Assembly: GCA_965227745.1 (NCBI GenBank)
Contig: OZ245769.1
Coordinates: 3,968,001 to 4,032,000, forward strand
Direction: 5' to 3'
DNA from: GAS368 sp965227745
Lineage (GTDB): Bacteria > Verrucomicrobiota > Verrucomicrobiia > Opitutales > Opitutaceae
Length of the DNA: 64,000 nucleotides
In this document: positions 1 to 8,858 of the stretch, in pieces
Layout: the number at the start of each line of letters is the position of its first letter
Position numbering within the stretch: the stretch's first letter is position 1
The notes under the pieces: model-generated
What the model saw: the letters and a program-made list of their open reading frames with translations, nothing else
Databases searched by the model: none
What the model was told of the DNA's origin: nothing
Position numbers and translations under genes: made by a program

Positions 1-2756
1 TTGCCCAGTTCGGTGCCGGCAAACGTGATGGTCTGGCTGGCATTCAGCACCACCAACGACTGCGTCACCGAAGTCGCCGGAAGGTAATTGCCACTGCCAG
101 CCTGGCTCGCGGTGATCGTAATATTGCCGGTGTGGAGGAAAGTGACGACGTTGCCGTTAGGGCCGCCGATGCTCGCCACCGTTGGATCGGAACTGGTGTA
201 GGTGAGCGGCAGGCCGGAGGTCGAGGTGCCGGTGAGCGTAAGCGGTGCTTCATCCAGGGCATGCGAGGCCAGCGCCGCGAAGGTGATCGTCTGGGCGGCT
301 TTCGCGATCGTGAGCGTGCCCGAGCCCGAACCCGTATAGTTGGAACTATTGATCGTGCCGACGACAGTGTAGTTACCCGCGTTGGTCGGGGCGGTGGCGT
401 TGCCATCGTAAGTGAAATTCACGGCGAGGCCGGAGGGAGCGGTCGTGGCTGTCGCGGCTTTGGGTGTGCCGTCGTAAGTGGCGCTCAGGCTGGCGAGCGT
501 GAGCGTGGCAGCGGCCTTATTCACCGTGAGGGTCTGAGAGACATTGCCTGCCACCAGGTAGTTGGCGCTGCTGGTCTGACCGGCGGTGATCGTCGTGCTG
601 CCCGCGCCCACGATCGTCACGGTGTTGCCGCTGACGGTCGCTACACCCTGATTGGTGCTGGAGAAGGTGATCGGCTGCGGCGAGGTCGAGGTGGCGCTCA
701 AACTAAACGGAGCGTCGCCGTAGGTCTTGGCCGGGAGCGCGGCAAAGGTGATATCCTGCGTGGCCTTGCCGATCACGAGCGAACTGCTCGCCGTGCCGGT
801 GTAATTGTCACTCACCACGGTCGCGACCACGGCGTAGGTGCCGGCATTCGTCGGCGGCGTGGGACCGCCATCATAAGTAAAGGTCACGGTCAGACCCGCG
901 GGCGTGGTCGTCGCCGTCGCGGATTTCGGCGTACCGTCGTAGGTGGGGCTGAGATTGGCCAGCGTGACTTGGGCCGTGGCTTTGTTGACCGTGAGGACTT
1001 GGGTGACATCGGCGGCGGCGGCGAAATTGCTATTGCCCGCCTGGCTGGCGGTGATCGTCGTGTTGCCGGCGCCGGTGATCGTGACCGTGGAGCCGGACAC
1101 CGTGGCGACCGCGGCGTTGGAACTGGCATAGCTGACCGCCAAAGCGGAACTCGCCGTGGCTCCGAGCGTGAACGTATCGCCCGGCGCGAACGTGCGTGCC
1201 GGGATCGCCGCAAACGTGATGGCTTGATTGGCGGCCGTGATGGTCAGCGTCTGCTGCACCGGGGTCGCGGCATTGTAGTTACTATCGCCGCTCTGGCTGG
1301 CCGTCAGCGTGGTGTTGCCCACGCCAACGATGGTGACGGTATTGCCGCTGACCGTGGCGACACCGGGATTGGAACTCGTGTAAGCAACCGTCAGCGGAGA
1401 ATCGACCGTGGCCGCGAGCGCGAACGGCGCGGCGGTGAAGGCGCGGGACGGCACCGCGGAAAACGAAATGGTTTGGTTCTTCTTATTGACCGTCAGGACT
1501 TGGGTGACCGGAGTCGCGGCGGAGTAATTACTGCTGCCCGTCTGGCTGGCAGTGATGGTGGTATTGCCGGCGCCGACGAGGGTGATCGTGCTCCCGCTAA
1601 TGGTCGCGACATTCGTATTCGAACTCGCGTAACTGACCGCGAGCGCGGAGCTGGCGGTGGCAGTGAGCGCATAGGGAGCATCGCCAAAGGTCTTGGCCGC
1701 GAGTGCGCCAAAAGTGATGGTCTGACTGCCAAAGGCCACATTGAGGGTCTGCGGCACCGCGGCGGCGGCGTTGAATTCGCTATTACCCGCTTGGTTCGCC
1801 GTGATCACGCTGGTGCCCACGCCGACCACCGTCAGGGTGTTGCCACTCACGGTGGCAACGGCCAGATTCGAGCTGGTGTAAGTTACGGTAAGCCCCGAGC
1901 TGGCCGTGGCCGAAAGTGTAAAGGGCGAGACGCCGAAGGGCGGGCTCGACAGCGCCCCGAACGTGATCACTTGGCTGGCCTTGTTGACCGTGAGGGTGGC
2001 GGTCGTCGAGGGGAACGTACCCTGGGTATTCGTGGCGAACGCCCGGTAACTCGCGGCATCCGTCGTGAGCGCGCCGGTGATCGTCAGGGTCGCCGTAGTG
2101 GTGCCGCTGATACGACCGCCTTCCACGAGATCGGTCCAGTTGGCCCCGGCATCGATCGACTTCTGCCATTTCAGGGTCGGCGTGGGATTGCCGGTCGCGG
2201 CCACGGTGAAGACCACATTCGCGCCCGAAACAATCGTCTGGCTGGTGGGATTAGTGGAAAACGCCGGCGCGGTCGGCGCAGCCGTCAGCGTTACGTTCGG
2301 TACATCGACATTAGAAACATTACCCGTCGCCTCGTCCGAAAAATGCGCCTGGATGGCGGTGAGCGACTGATTGCCCGTCAAGCCCGCCGGATAGCTCACC
2401 GTGAAGGTGAAGGAAACCGGGCTGGCCGGGATGGTGGAATAAACGAAATCGTACCCGAAGGCACCGAGGTCGTCCGCACTCGGCACGGCCGCGTTTGGCA
2501 CATTGGTGCCACCGGTGCTGACATACTTCCACCCCGCTGGCGTGACGAGATGCAGGTCCAAACCGGCGAGCGATGTCGTGTAGCCGAGCGTAACGGTAAA
2601 GGTGACCTGTCCACCTGCGGCCGAATAAGTGTTCGCCGACGAAGTGACTGTGGCCGTGTTGGCCGCCACGGCGGACAGCGCCGTTCCGGCCAAGAGCAAT
2701 GCGCCCATCCAGCGAGCACCGCCGAAAATGGATTTGAGGACAGACTTAAGGGACAT
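1..2756 (-). CDS. Secreted MBG/Ig-like repeat surface protein (3' end outside window)
   Basis: Minus-strand frame opening at ATG 2756 and staying open to the left edge, so at least 918 residues with the C-terminus missing. It starts with a hydrophobic signal-like segment, then the N-terminal module shared with the next two genes (AAGGQVTFTV, then YVSTGGTN, then YPAGLTGNQ), then one Ig-like domain (residues about 170-260). The rest is tandem repeats of roughly 85-90 residues that each begin near 'QTITFxAL' and contain 'SSNxxVATVSG' and 'TTITASQ'. Two YDGTPK-type MBG repeats are interspersed. Such proteins are exported and adhesive or structural; no catalytic motif is seen. Its start is 26 bases after the stop of the upstream gene, so the two are probably cotranscribed. 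Frame anchors at 21-23, about 511-530 and 1959 agree, arguing against a frameshift. The very long open plus-strand frame over it is only a shadow of high GC. Confidence 0.85.
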   Translation of the reverse strand, partial: MSLKSVLKSIFGGARWMGALLLAGTALSAVAANTATVTSSANTYSAAGGQVTFTVTLGYTTSLAGLDLHLVTPAGWKYVSTGGTNVPNAAVPSADDLGAFGYDFVYSTIPASPVSFTFTVSYPAGLTGNQSLTAIQAHFSDEATGNVSNVDVPNVTLTAAPTAPAFSTNPTSQTIVSGANVVFTVAATGNPTPTLKWQKSIDAGANWTDLVEGGRISGTTTATLTITGALTTDAASYRAFATNTQGTFPSTTATLTVNKASQVITFGALSSPPFGVSPFTLSATASSGLTVTYTSSNLAVATVSGNTLTVVGVGTSVITANQAGNSEFNAAAAVPQTLNVAFGSQTITFGALAAKTFGDAPYALTATASSALAVSYASSNTNVATISGSTITLVGAGNTTITASQTGSSNYSAATPVTQVLTVNKKNQTISFSAVPSRAFTAAPFALAATVDSPLTVAYTSSNPGVATVSGNTVTIVGVGNTTLTASQSGDSNYNAATPVQQTLTITAANQAITFAAIPARTFAPGDTFTLGATASSALAVSYASSNAAVATVSGSTVTITGAGNTTITASQAGNSNFAAAADVTQVLTVNKATAQVTLANLSPTYDGTPKSATATTTPAGLTVTFTYDGGPTPPTNAGTYAVVATVVSDNYTGTASSSLVIGKATQDITFAALPAKTYGDAPFSLSATSTSPQPITFSSTNQGVATVSGNTVTIVGAGSTTITAGQTSSANYLVAGNVSQTLTVNKAAATLTLASLSATYDGTPKAATATTAPSGLAVNFTYDGNATAPTNAGNYTVVGTINSSNYTGSGSGTLTIAKAAQTITFAALASHALDEAPLTLTGTSTSGLPLTYTSSDPTVASIGGPNGNVVTFLHTGNITITASQAGSGNYLPATSVTQSLVVLNASQTITFAGTELG

Positions 2757-2782
2757 GGTGATTTTTAAAAGGTGCGAGAAGG

Positions 2783-4573
2783 TTAAGGGGCGCGCGTCGG
2801 TTCCGGCGCGTAGCCGTCGACGGTCCCAGACTGGATCTTGTAGGCGCCGGTACGGACTTTGCCGGAACCGGTATCGTAGCGGGTGTTGAAGAGCACGATG
2901 ACGCGGCTCAACTCCGTGGCGTCGATCTTGCCGTTTCGATTCGTATCGGCGGCATGGTAGGCGGTCAGCGCCACAGTGGCGCTCGGATCGCGGGTGACAT
3001 CGCTGGCGAAGCCATCGACCGTACCGGCTTGGAGCTTATAGGAGCCCGTACGGACCTTGCCGGAGCCGGTGTCGAAGCGCGTGTTGAACAGCACGATCAA
3101 GCGGCTCAACTCGGTGGCATCGATCTTGAAGTTCTGATTCGTATCCGCGCTGTGATAAAACGTCTGGTTGACCGCGAGTGGGTCGGGGGTCGCCACGATT
3201 TGGATCGGACTGGACCCGACGCCAAACTCGACCAGTGCGGCCAAGACCTGATTCCCGCTCGCATTGCCCGGCACCCGCAAGGTGTAGGTGAATGAGCTGC
3301 CGCTGGCCGGCGGGGTCGCATACACCCACTCGAGCATCGAGATATCGCCAACCTGCGGGGAAGTCGAAGGCGACCCAGCATTGGTGCCGGACTCGTAACT
3401 CCAACCCGTCGGCAAAAGAACACTGTAAACCAAGCTGGAGAGTTCGCCCGGATAGTTAATCGTATTGGTCACCGTCACGGTGCTGCCGGGGATGTAGCCG
3501 GAGCCCTGAAGGGCGTGGGTCGCACTGTAGCCGGCGGCGGCGAGGGTGATGGTTGCCGTATTGGAGGTCGCAGTGGGCGCGATGGCGTTACTGACGATCA
3601 CGCTATACCCGCCATCGTCGCCCGCCTGGGCATTAGAAATGGTGAGCGTCGCGGTGGTGGCGCCGGAAATGCGCCCCCCGTCAGTGACATTGGAAGCGCC
3701 TTTTTTCCACTGATACGTCGGCGCGGGCGATCCGCTGGCGACGACCGTGAGAACAATGCTATTCCCCTGCGACACGGCCTGACTGCGCGGTTGGGTGATG
3801 ATCGTCGGGGCAAAATTGACCGTGAGCGTGGCAGCGGTCGAGGTCGCATCGCTCGCCACCCCGTTGGTCGCGATCACGCGGAATTTGTGGCCATTCATCG
3901 CCGCCGTCGTGGCCGAGATCGACAGGGTCGCCGAGGTAACGCCGCTAAAGGGGGAACTCTCCGTCAAGTCGGTAAACGTGGTGCCATTGTCGATCGAGCG
4001 CTGCCATTTATAGGTCGGCACCGGAAAGCCGGTGGCCACCACCGTAAAGCTCGCGGCGGCACCGACCGAGACGGTCTGGCTAGCCGGCTGGGTGGAGATC
4101 GAGGGAGCCGCCGGCGTGGGGGTGAGGGTGATCGACGGGATCGTGATCGGCGTCAGGACGCCGCCAATGCGCACGTGGCCGGAAAAAGTGAAGACCTGAC
4201 TGCCGGTAAGCCCCGTTGGATAGCTCAACACAAAGTTGAAGGAGGCCGAGTTGGCCGGTATCGCACTCGCTTCGCCAAAAGTCCACCCGAACTCCGAAGC
4301 CGGACTCGCGGGATCGGTCGTTTCGGGGGCAGTCGGGGTGATCGAGGGAAGATTGGTCCCGCCGGTGCTCACATAAGTCCATGCCGCAGCTGAGGGCTTG
4401 GCCGTGAATCCAACGGCGGAGACATTGGCTGGGTAGGACAAAGCAACCGTGAAAGTAACCTGCCCGCCCGCAGCGTCGTAGGTGGGCACGCTCGCCGTTA
4501 CCGTGGCAGTCTGAGCCGAAGCCTGAGCCACCCAGAACCCGAGGGCGGCGATCAGTAAAAATATTTTTCTCAT
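2783..4573 (-). CDS. Secreted Ig-like protein with two C-terminal dockerin-like EF-hand repeats
   Basis: About 596 residues from ATG 4573, chosen because a clean signal peptide (MRKIFLLIAALGF, ending ASAQ) follows; an ATG at 4603 and a GTG at 4618 lie upstream in frame. After the signal comes the N-terminal module shared with the flanking genes, then two Ig-like domains, then a second copy of an adhesin-like module (YSATHAL, PTGWSYESG). The last 120 residues hold two near-identical units: each has D-T-N-x-N-x-K-I-D-A-T-E-L-S-R followed by an aliphatic helix and a GSGKVRTG linker. This is the calcium-loop-plus-helix pattern of dockerin type I or EF-hand modules, which suggests docking to a partner or calcium-dependent folding at the cell surface. 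No enzyme motif is seen. It lies between two similar genes on the same strand. Confidence 0.85.
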   Translation of the reverse strand: MRKIFLLIAALGFWVAQASAQTATVTASVPTYDAAGGQVTFTVALSYPANVSAVGFTAKPSAAAWTYVSTGGTNLPSITPTAPETTDPASPASEFGWTFGEASAIPANSASFNFVLSYPTGLTGSQVFTFSGHVRIGGVLTPITIPSITLTPTPAAPSISTQPASQTVSVGAAASFTVVATGFPVPTYKWQRSIDNGTTFTDLTESSPFSGVTSATLSISATTAAMNGHKFRVIATNGVASDATSTAATLTVNFAPTIITQPRSQAVSQGNSIVLTVVASGSPAPTYQWKKGASNVTDGGRISGATTATLTISNAQAGDDGGYSVIVSNAIAPTATSNTATITLAAAGYSATHALQGSGYIPGSTVTVTNTINYPGELSSLVYSVLLPTGWSYESGTNAGSPSTSPQVGDISMLEWVYATPPASGSSFTYTLRVPGNASGNQVLAALVEFGVGSSPIQIVATPDPLAVNQTFYHSADTNQNFKIDATELSRLIVLFNTRFDTGSGKVRTGSYKLQAGTVDGFASDVTRDPSATVALTAYHAADTNRNGKIDATELSRVIVLFNTRYDTGSGKVRTGAYKIQSGTVDGYAPEPTRAP

Positions 4574-4979
4574 TTCGGGGCGGGCGAAGAAAACAGGACG
4601 CATTGTATTGAAAATCACGTGCGCTCAAAACCGGCACGACCGGTCATTTTACGCAGGCACAACCCATCCCGACGCACCGTTACCGACGCGAAGCTGAAGC
4701 CCGGAAAAGCTGGAAGAAAGAGGGGCAGCGAGAAAATGTGATGGCGGACTCCAAGTTGTGAGCCCCGCACTGTCAAATAATACCTGATTGCAATGCTATG
4801 GAGACGCGCGTATTCAACACCTCGCCTGTCTGGCTCAGCTTGCCGAGGTCAAAAACCTTGCAAAATACGGGGTCGCCCGTTCGCGCTCCTAGCGTCGCAG
4901 AGCGACTGCTCATGGCGCGCAGTAAAATCAAGCGGTGGCCGCCTTCGAACCGTTAGGAAAGCGATGCTAACACCGCAAG
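4574..4979. other. Gap without a recognisable gene
   Basis: About 400 bases between the start of the dockerin-like gene and the stop of the next repeat-protein gene, which share a strand. It should hold the leader or promoter for the 4573 and 2756 genes. A short hairpin (GTCGC-AGA-GCGAC, about 4890) is visible but has no T-run. I see no credible gene. Confidence 0.5.
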
Positions 4980-7900
4980 CTATCGTAACTCGTACAGTTC
5001 TACTAATGCGATACCCGTAGTATCCATAGCGCCACTTACTTGTACAGTATAGGCCCCAGGTGCGAGGTTTAGGACCAAGGCGGCGTCCTCGCTACCAACC
5101 GGGAGAGAAAATGCTCCCACCTGTTCAGTCGCTTGCGCCACGAATGTCGCATCGGCCGCCGCAGGTGCGCCCGCGTTTTGTACGATTATCAAACCGTCGG
5201 AGCGCACCACTTTCAACTGGGGTCGCGCCAGCACACCCGTGAGGCCAAATTGCGCCAATGTCGGGCCGATGCCGCGGATCAAGACGCGCTTGGGCGTGGT
5301 TCCCGCGACCACCAGTCCGGCGATGAGCGTCGCGTCGTCCTTCCCGGCGACGGCGCGCGTCGAAATATTTGTCAGTCGCTGGCTGAGTGAACCGCCGGAC
5401 AGATCATAAACTTCGACCAAACCCACCCCGGTGCGTCCGTCAGCCGCACTCACGACGGCGGTATACGATCCCGGAGCCAGCGTCACCAGCACAGCGGAAT
5501 CGGCACTCGATTGATTGAGGGGAAAAGCGCCCGAGCGCGCCGCGGCGGCCTCGATCGCCGCCGTATTGCCCGCACTCGACCAACCGGTATTCGAAGCCAC
5601 GACCGATCCCTCCCGGTTCAGCACGATGCGCGGCGCGGTCAAGGCCTGCGCGACACCGAAGCTTCCCAGCGTGGGCCCGACCGCGCGGATCAAGACCGGC
5701 TTCGATTCGACGCCGTCGATCACAAATCCGACGATCGCCACCTGATCGCCCGTCCCCGCCGTCGTACGGGTAGAAATATTAACCAGCCTCTGATCCGCCA
5801 AGGCCGGGGAATTGGACGCGAAACCTGCGAATGACTTACTCCCACCCTTCGCATCAGAAATAGCCGCGACGAAACCGAGCGACTCCGCGCCCACGGAACC
5901 CGCGATAGCTTGCTGGCCGGCGGTGGTAATGGCGACCTGACCGGTGGCATCGATCAACCCTGTACCCGCGTCCACGGCGCCCCCGCCCTGCGTGACCACC
6001 ATGGCCTGCCCCGCCGGGCCGACGATGGCCAGCGCCTGACTTGAGCCCCCCGCGGTGCCTGCCTGAAAATACCCCGCGAAGGCGGAAGAAACTCCTGCAT
6101 CGGAAGACTTGGCCGCAGTGAGTGAAATCGCCGCGGTGCCCGAGGATGTGCCGGTCAAGGTGCCGTCATCAGCGATGCTTCCATCGAAGACCAACTCGTC
6201 GGCGGAGGCCGCAAGGATGGCACTGTCGGACTTCACCGCAGCCGCCACCGCCTGCCCACTTTCGACCGAGGCAGCAAAGTGCCATCGCCCGGCGTCGTCG
6301 ACACTTACACCGCGGCTGATATAGGCGGTACGCGAACCGGGGGCAAAGCCGAGAAACACACCTGTGCTATCTTCTTCGATTCGCAGCGCGAAATATCCGC
6401 CGGTACCGAGCGAGCCGAACCATGTCCCCCCGTAACTGCGCTGGCGCACCGAAATAGTGGCATTCGCGGAGATGACGCTCCCGGCGGAATTAGTGATCGC
6501 GACCGAGTAGCTCCCGGCGTCAGAGCCAGTGAGCGCAGAAAAACTGAGCGTCGAACTCGTAGCTCCCGGGATGGAAAGTCCGTCTTTTCTCCATTGATAG
6601 CCCGGCGCAGGCGCGCCGCTCGCAGTCACGGCCAAACTGGCAGCGCGACCGACAGCCCGAGTCAGCCCGAGCGGCTGGCGTGTGATCACGGGGAGCACCG
6701 GGCTGGGCGCCACTGTAAGGGTGGCCACCGAGCTGATCACCATCCCGGCAGAGTTACTCACCACCACGTCGTACGCGGTCCCATTCGCCGCCTGGCCACC
6801 GTCAAGGGTGAGCGCTGGTCCGATAGCACCCGCGAGATTCGTTCCGTTCCTGCGCCATTGATAGGTCGGCCCGGGAACACCGGTCGCGACGACGGCAAAC
6901 GTGGCGGACCCTCCGCTAATAACCGTTTGAGACGAGGGCTGCACCGCGATCACGGGCGCACTTTCTCGGGCGCTGACCACCACTACCGCCGCCGTGGAGG
7001 CAACGGTGCCGCCGGCATTACTTACTTCGGCTCGATAGGTCCCGGCCGACGCAGTCGAGATCGGTTGCAACCGAAGCTCAGCCGCAGTGGCACCGAAGAG
7101 GGCGGTCCCGTCTTTGTACCACTGATAGCGCAAAGTCCCAACGCCATAGGAGCCGACAAACAAGGCCACCGTCCCACCGACCGTCGCGGTGCGTCCCGTC
7201 GGCTGTTGGGTGATCACCGGCTTCGGGCCATTCGGGGGCAAATCGACCAACCGCACCTCCGCGGTTGCCGAAGTCACCGGCCCGGTCGAGTTGGTGACGA
7301 CTACACTATAAGAACCGGCAACAACAGTCGTGCCCGATAGGGCCAAGACGGAGGCCGTGGCTCCCGGGATTGCGACTCCGTCGCGGCGCCATTGGTACGA
7401 TAGGGTCGTCGAGCTCGTCGCGATTACGGTCAACGTCACTGAACCCCCCGGAGTGACCTCTTGGGAGGCGGGCTGCTGGGTGATCACCGGCAGTCCGGTG
7501 GAAGTCGCATTGACCGTGAGCGTGACACTGCGACTCGTCACTGCCCCGAACGAATTAGAAACCACCACATCATAGTTTCCCGCGGCGGTGAGCGCCACGT
7601 TGGAGAGGGTAAGCGTGCTGTTGGTCGCACCGGCGAGCACATTGCCCTCCTTCCGCCATTGGAATGACGGCGCTGGATTGCCAGTCGCGGTAACCGAAAA
7701 GCTCGCGGTCTGACCTTGCGCCACTGTCAGCCCCAAGGGCTGGGCGGAAATGGTCGGTGGACTGTTCACTGTGAGAACCGCCACATTGGACGTAACGGAT
7801 CCGGCCGAATTACTCACGACCACATCGTAACCGCCCGCATCACTGGTGGTGGCGGCGGAGATCGACAGCGACGAGGTCGTCTGCCCCGTCAGGGCCGCGC

Positions 7901-8468
7901 CACCCTTGCGCCATTGATACAAGGGCGCCGGGGTGCCGGTGGTTGTCACCGACAGCAACACCGGTTGCCCCACCACCACGGTAGTGCTGGCCGGCTGAGT
8001 GGTAATTTGCGGGGCGACCGCGACGGGGCCGGAATTTCCCGTCAGCACAATGTCCGGGATACTGACATTGGTCGTAGGAGCCCGGTAGAGCGCCGAAGAA
8101 AAGATGGTCTGATTTCCCGTCAGCCCAGCCGGGTAAGACACCGTGAGGGTGAATGTCGCTTGGTTGGCCGGGGCACTGGTGTAGGCGTACTCGAGGGCGC
8201 CCGTCGTCCCGGCGGAGGGCTTGATCTGCGGCACATCGCTCCCGCCGGTGCTCACCAACGCCCATCCAGCAGGCACCGTCACGGTAAAGCCCAGCGCGGT
8301 GGGCGCGGCCACCGTGCGATAATTTACAGAGGCGGTGAGCACGACCTGTCCGCCCGCGGTATTGTATACGGTGACGTTGCTGGTGAGCGATGCGCTCAGT
8401 TGGGCGCGTGCGCCCGCCGCACTCACCAATATAGCCCAAAACAAAAGGAAGAGACGGCAACCAGACAT
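4980..8468 (-). CDS. Large secreted multi-Ig protein with Verrucomicrobia-type C-terminal repeats
   Basis: About 1162 residues from ATG 8468; this start gives a normal signal peptide (MSGCRLFLLFWAIL, ending GARAQ), while the longer frame to 8531 adds an unlikely N-terminus. Residues about 25-165 are the module shared with the two downstream genes (PAGWALVSTGGSDVP, YPAGLTGNQ). Seven or so Ig-like domains follow, each with the W-R-K/R-x-G core and the D/A-G-x-Y-x-V-x-V-S-N ending. The final 350 residues hold a beta-rich region starting at GGTWFGSLG and two copies of a unit beginning 'L-x-N-I-S-T-R' with 'K-x-V-L-I-R-A/G-x-G-P-T-L'. I recognise this unit as a recurrent C-terminal module of Verrucomicrobiota surface proteins. 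It is likely exported and involved in adhesion or glycan binding, but the function is not shown by the sequence. Confidence 0.88.
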   Translation of the reverse strand: MSGCRLFLLFWAILVSAAGARAQLSASLTSNVTVYNTAGGQVVLTASVNYRTVAAPTALGFTVTVPAGWALVSTGGSDVPQIKPSAGTTGALEYAYTSAPANQATFTLTVSYPAGLTGNQTIFSSALYRAPTTNVSIPDIVLTGNSGPVAVAPQITTQPASTTVVVGQPVLLSVTTTGTPAPLYQWRKGGAALTGQTTSSLSISAATTSDAGGYDVVVSNSAGSVTSNVAVLTVNSPPTISAQPLGLTVAQGQTASFSVTATGNPAPSFQWRKEGNVLAGATNSTLTLSNVALTAAGNYDVVVSNSFGAVTSRSVTLTVNATSTGLPVITQQPASQEVTPGGSVTLTVIATSSTTLSYQWRRDGVAIPGATASVLALSGTTVVAGSYSVVVTNSTGPVTSATAEVRLVDLPPNGPKPVITQQPTGRTATVGGTVALFVGSYGVGTLRYQWYKDGTALFGATAAELRLQPISTASAGTYRAEVSNAGGTVASTAAVVVVSARESAPVIAVQPSSQTVISGGSATFAVVATGVPGPTYQWRRNGTNLAGAIGPALTLDGGQAANGTAYDVVVSNSAGMVISSVATLTVAPSPVLPVITRQPLGLTRAVGRAASLAVTASGAPAPGYQWRKDGLSIPGATSSTLSFSALTGSDAGSYSVAITNSAGSVISANATISVRQRSYGGTWFGSLGTGGYFALRIEEDSTGVFLGFAPGSRTAYISRGVSVDDAGRWHFAASVESGQAVAAAVKSDSAILAASADELVFDGSIADDGTLTGTSSGTAAISLTAAKSSDAGVSSAFAGYFQAGTAGGSSQALAIVGPAGQAMVVTQGGGAVDAGTGLIDATGQVAITTAGQQAIAGSVGAESLGFVAAISDAKGGSKSFAGFASNSPALADQRLVNISTRTTAGTGDQVAIVGFVIDGVESKPVLIRAVGPTLGSFGVAQALTAPRIVLNREGSVVASNTGWSSAGNTAAIEAAAARSGAFPLNQSSADSAVLVTLAPGSYTAVVSAADGRTGVGLVEVYDLSGGSLSQRLTNISTRAVAGKDDATLIAGLVVAGTTPKRVLIRGIGPTLAQFGLTGVLARPQLKVVRSDGLIIVQNAGAPAAADATFVAQATEQVGAFSLPVGSEDAALVLNLAPGAYTVQVSGAMDTTGIALVELYELR

Positions 8469-8858
8469 GTGGACTCCAAAGCTATGGGTCGCCGATGGAA
8501 GAACACACGCAAAAATTACACCCACACCCACAACTCACTGGTGCGCCAAAAGCTTGTTACTTCTTCCATCGCGCAGTGGAGATTTTTACCCAGAAATAAG
8601 AGGTGAAGAGGGGTTGCGCTCAACATCGACCCTCTCCGCAGGCCAAGCACTTGCAAGGTGCGGAAACCCAAGCGCACCGCCTCAAGTTCCGGTCGCACGG
8701 CCATCCTCCGAATACTGTTGAGGCTGATAATATCGGGTTTGGCTCGCACGGGTTCACGCGCGCGAGGCTTTCACGCGACTGTGACGTCGTTGCCGCCGGT
8801 TCGACACATGGGGCGATTATGCTGCTGCGCCAGCCTTTACCAATCGACCCGTATCACC
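8469..8858. other. Divergent intergenic region between the repeat-protein cluster and a TonB receptor
   Basis: About 390 bases separating a leftward and a rightward gene, so promoters for both should lie here. The plus-strand frame is open through it (from 8658) but the translation is arginine- and cysteine-rich and lacks the signal peptide that follows ATG 8859. I see no clear operator, hairpin or small gene. Confidence 0.5.

Noticed and set aside
132..2768. 878-codon open frame on the plus strand
   Set aside because: Arginine- and glycine-rich translation with no domain; the minus strand carries a clear repeat protein in the same DNA. A GC-driven shadow.
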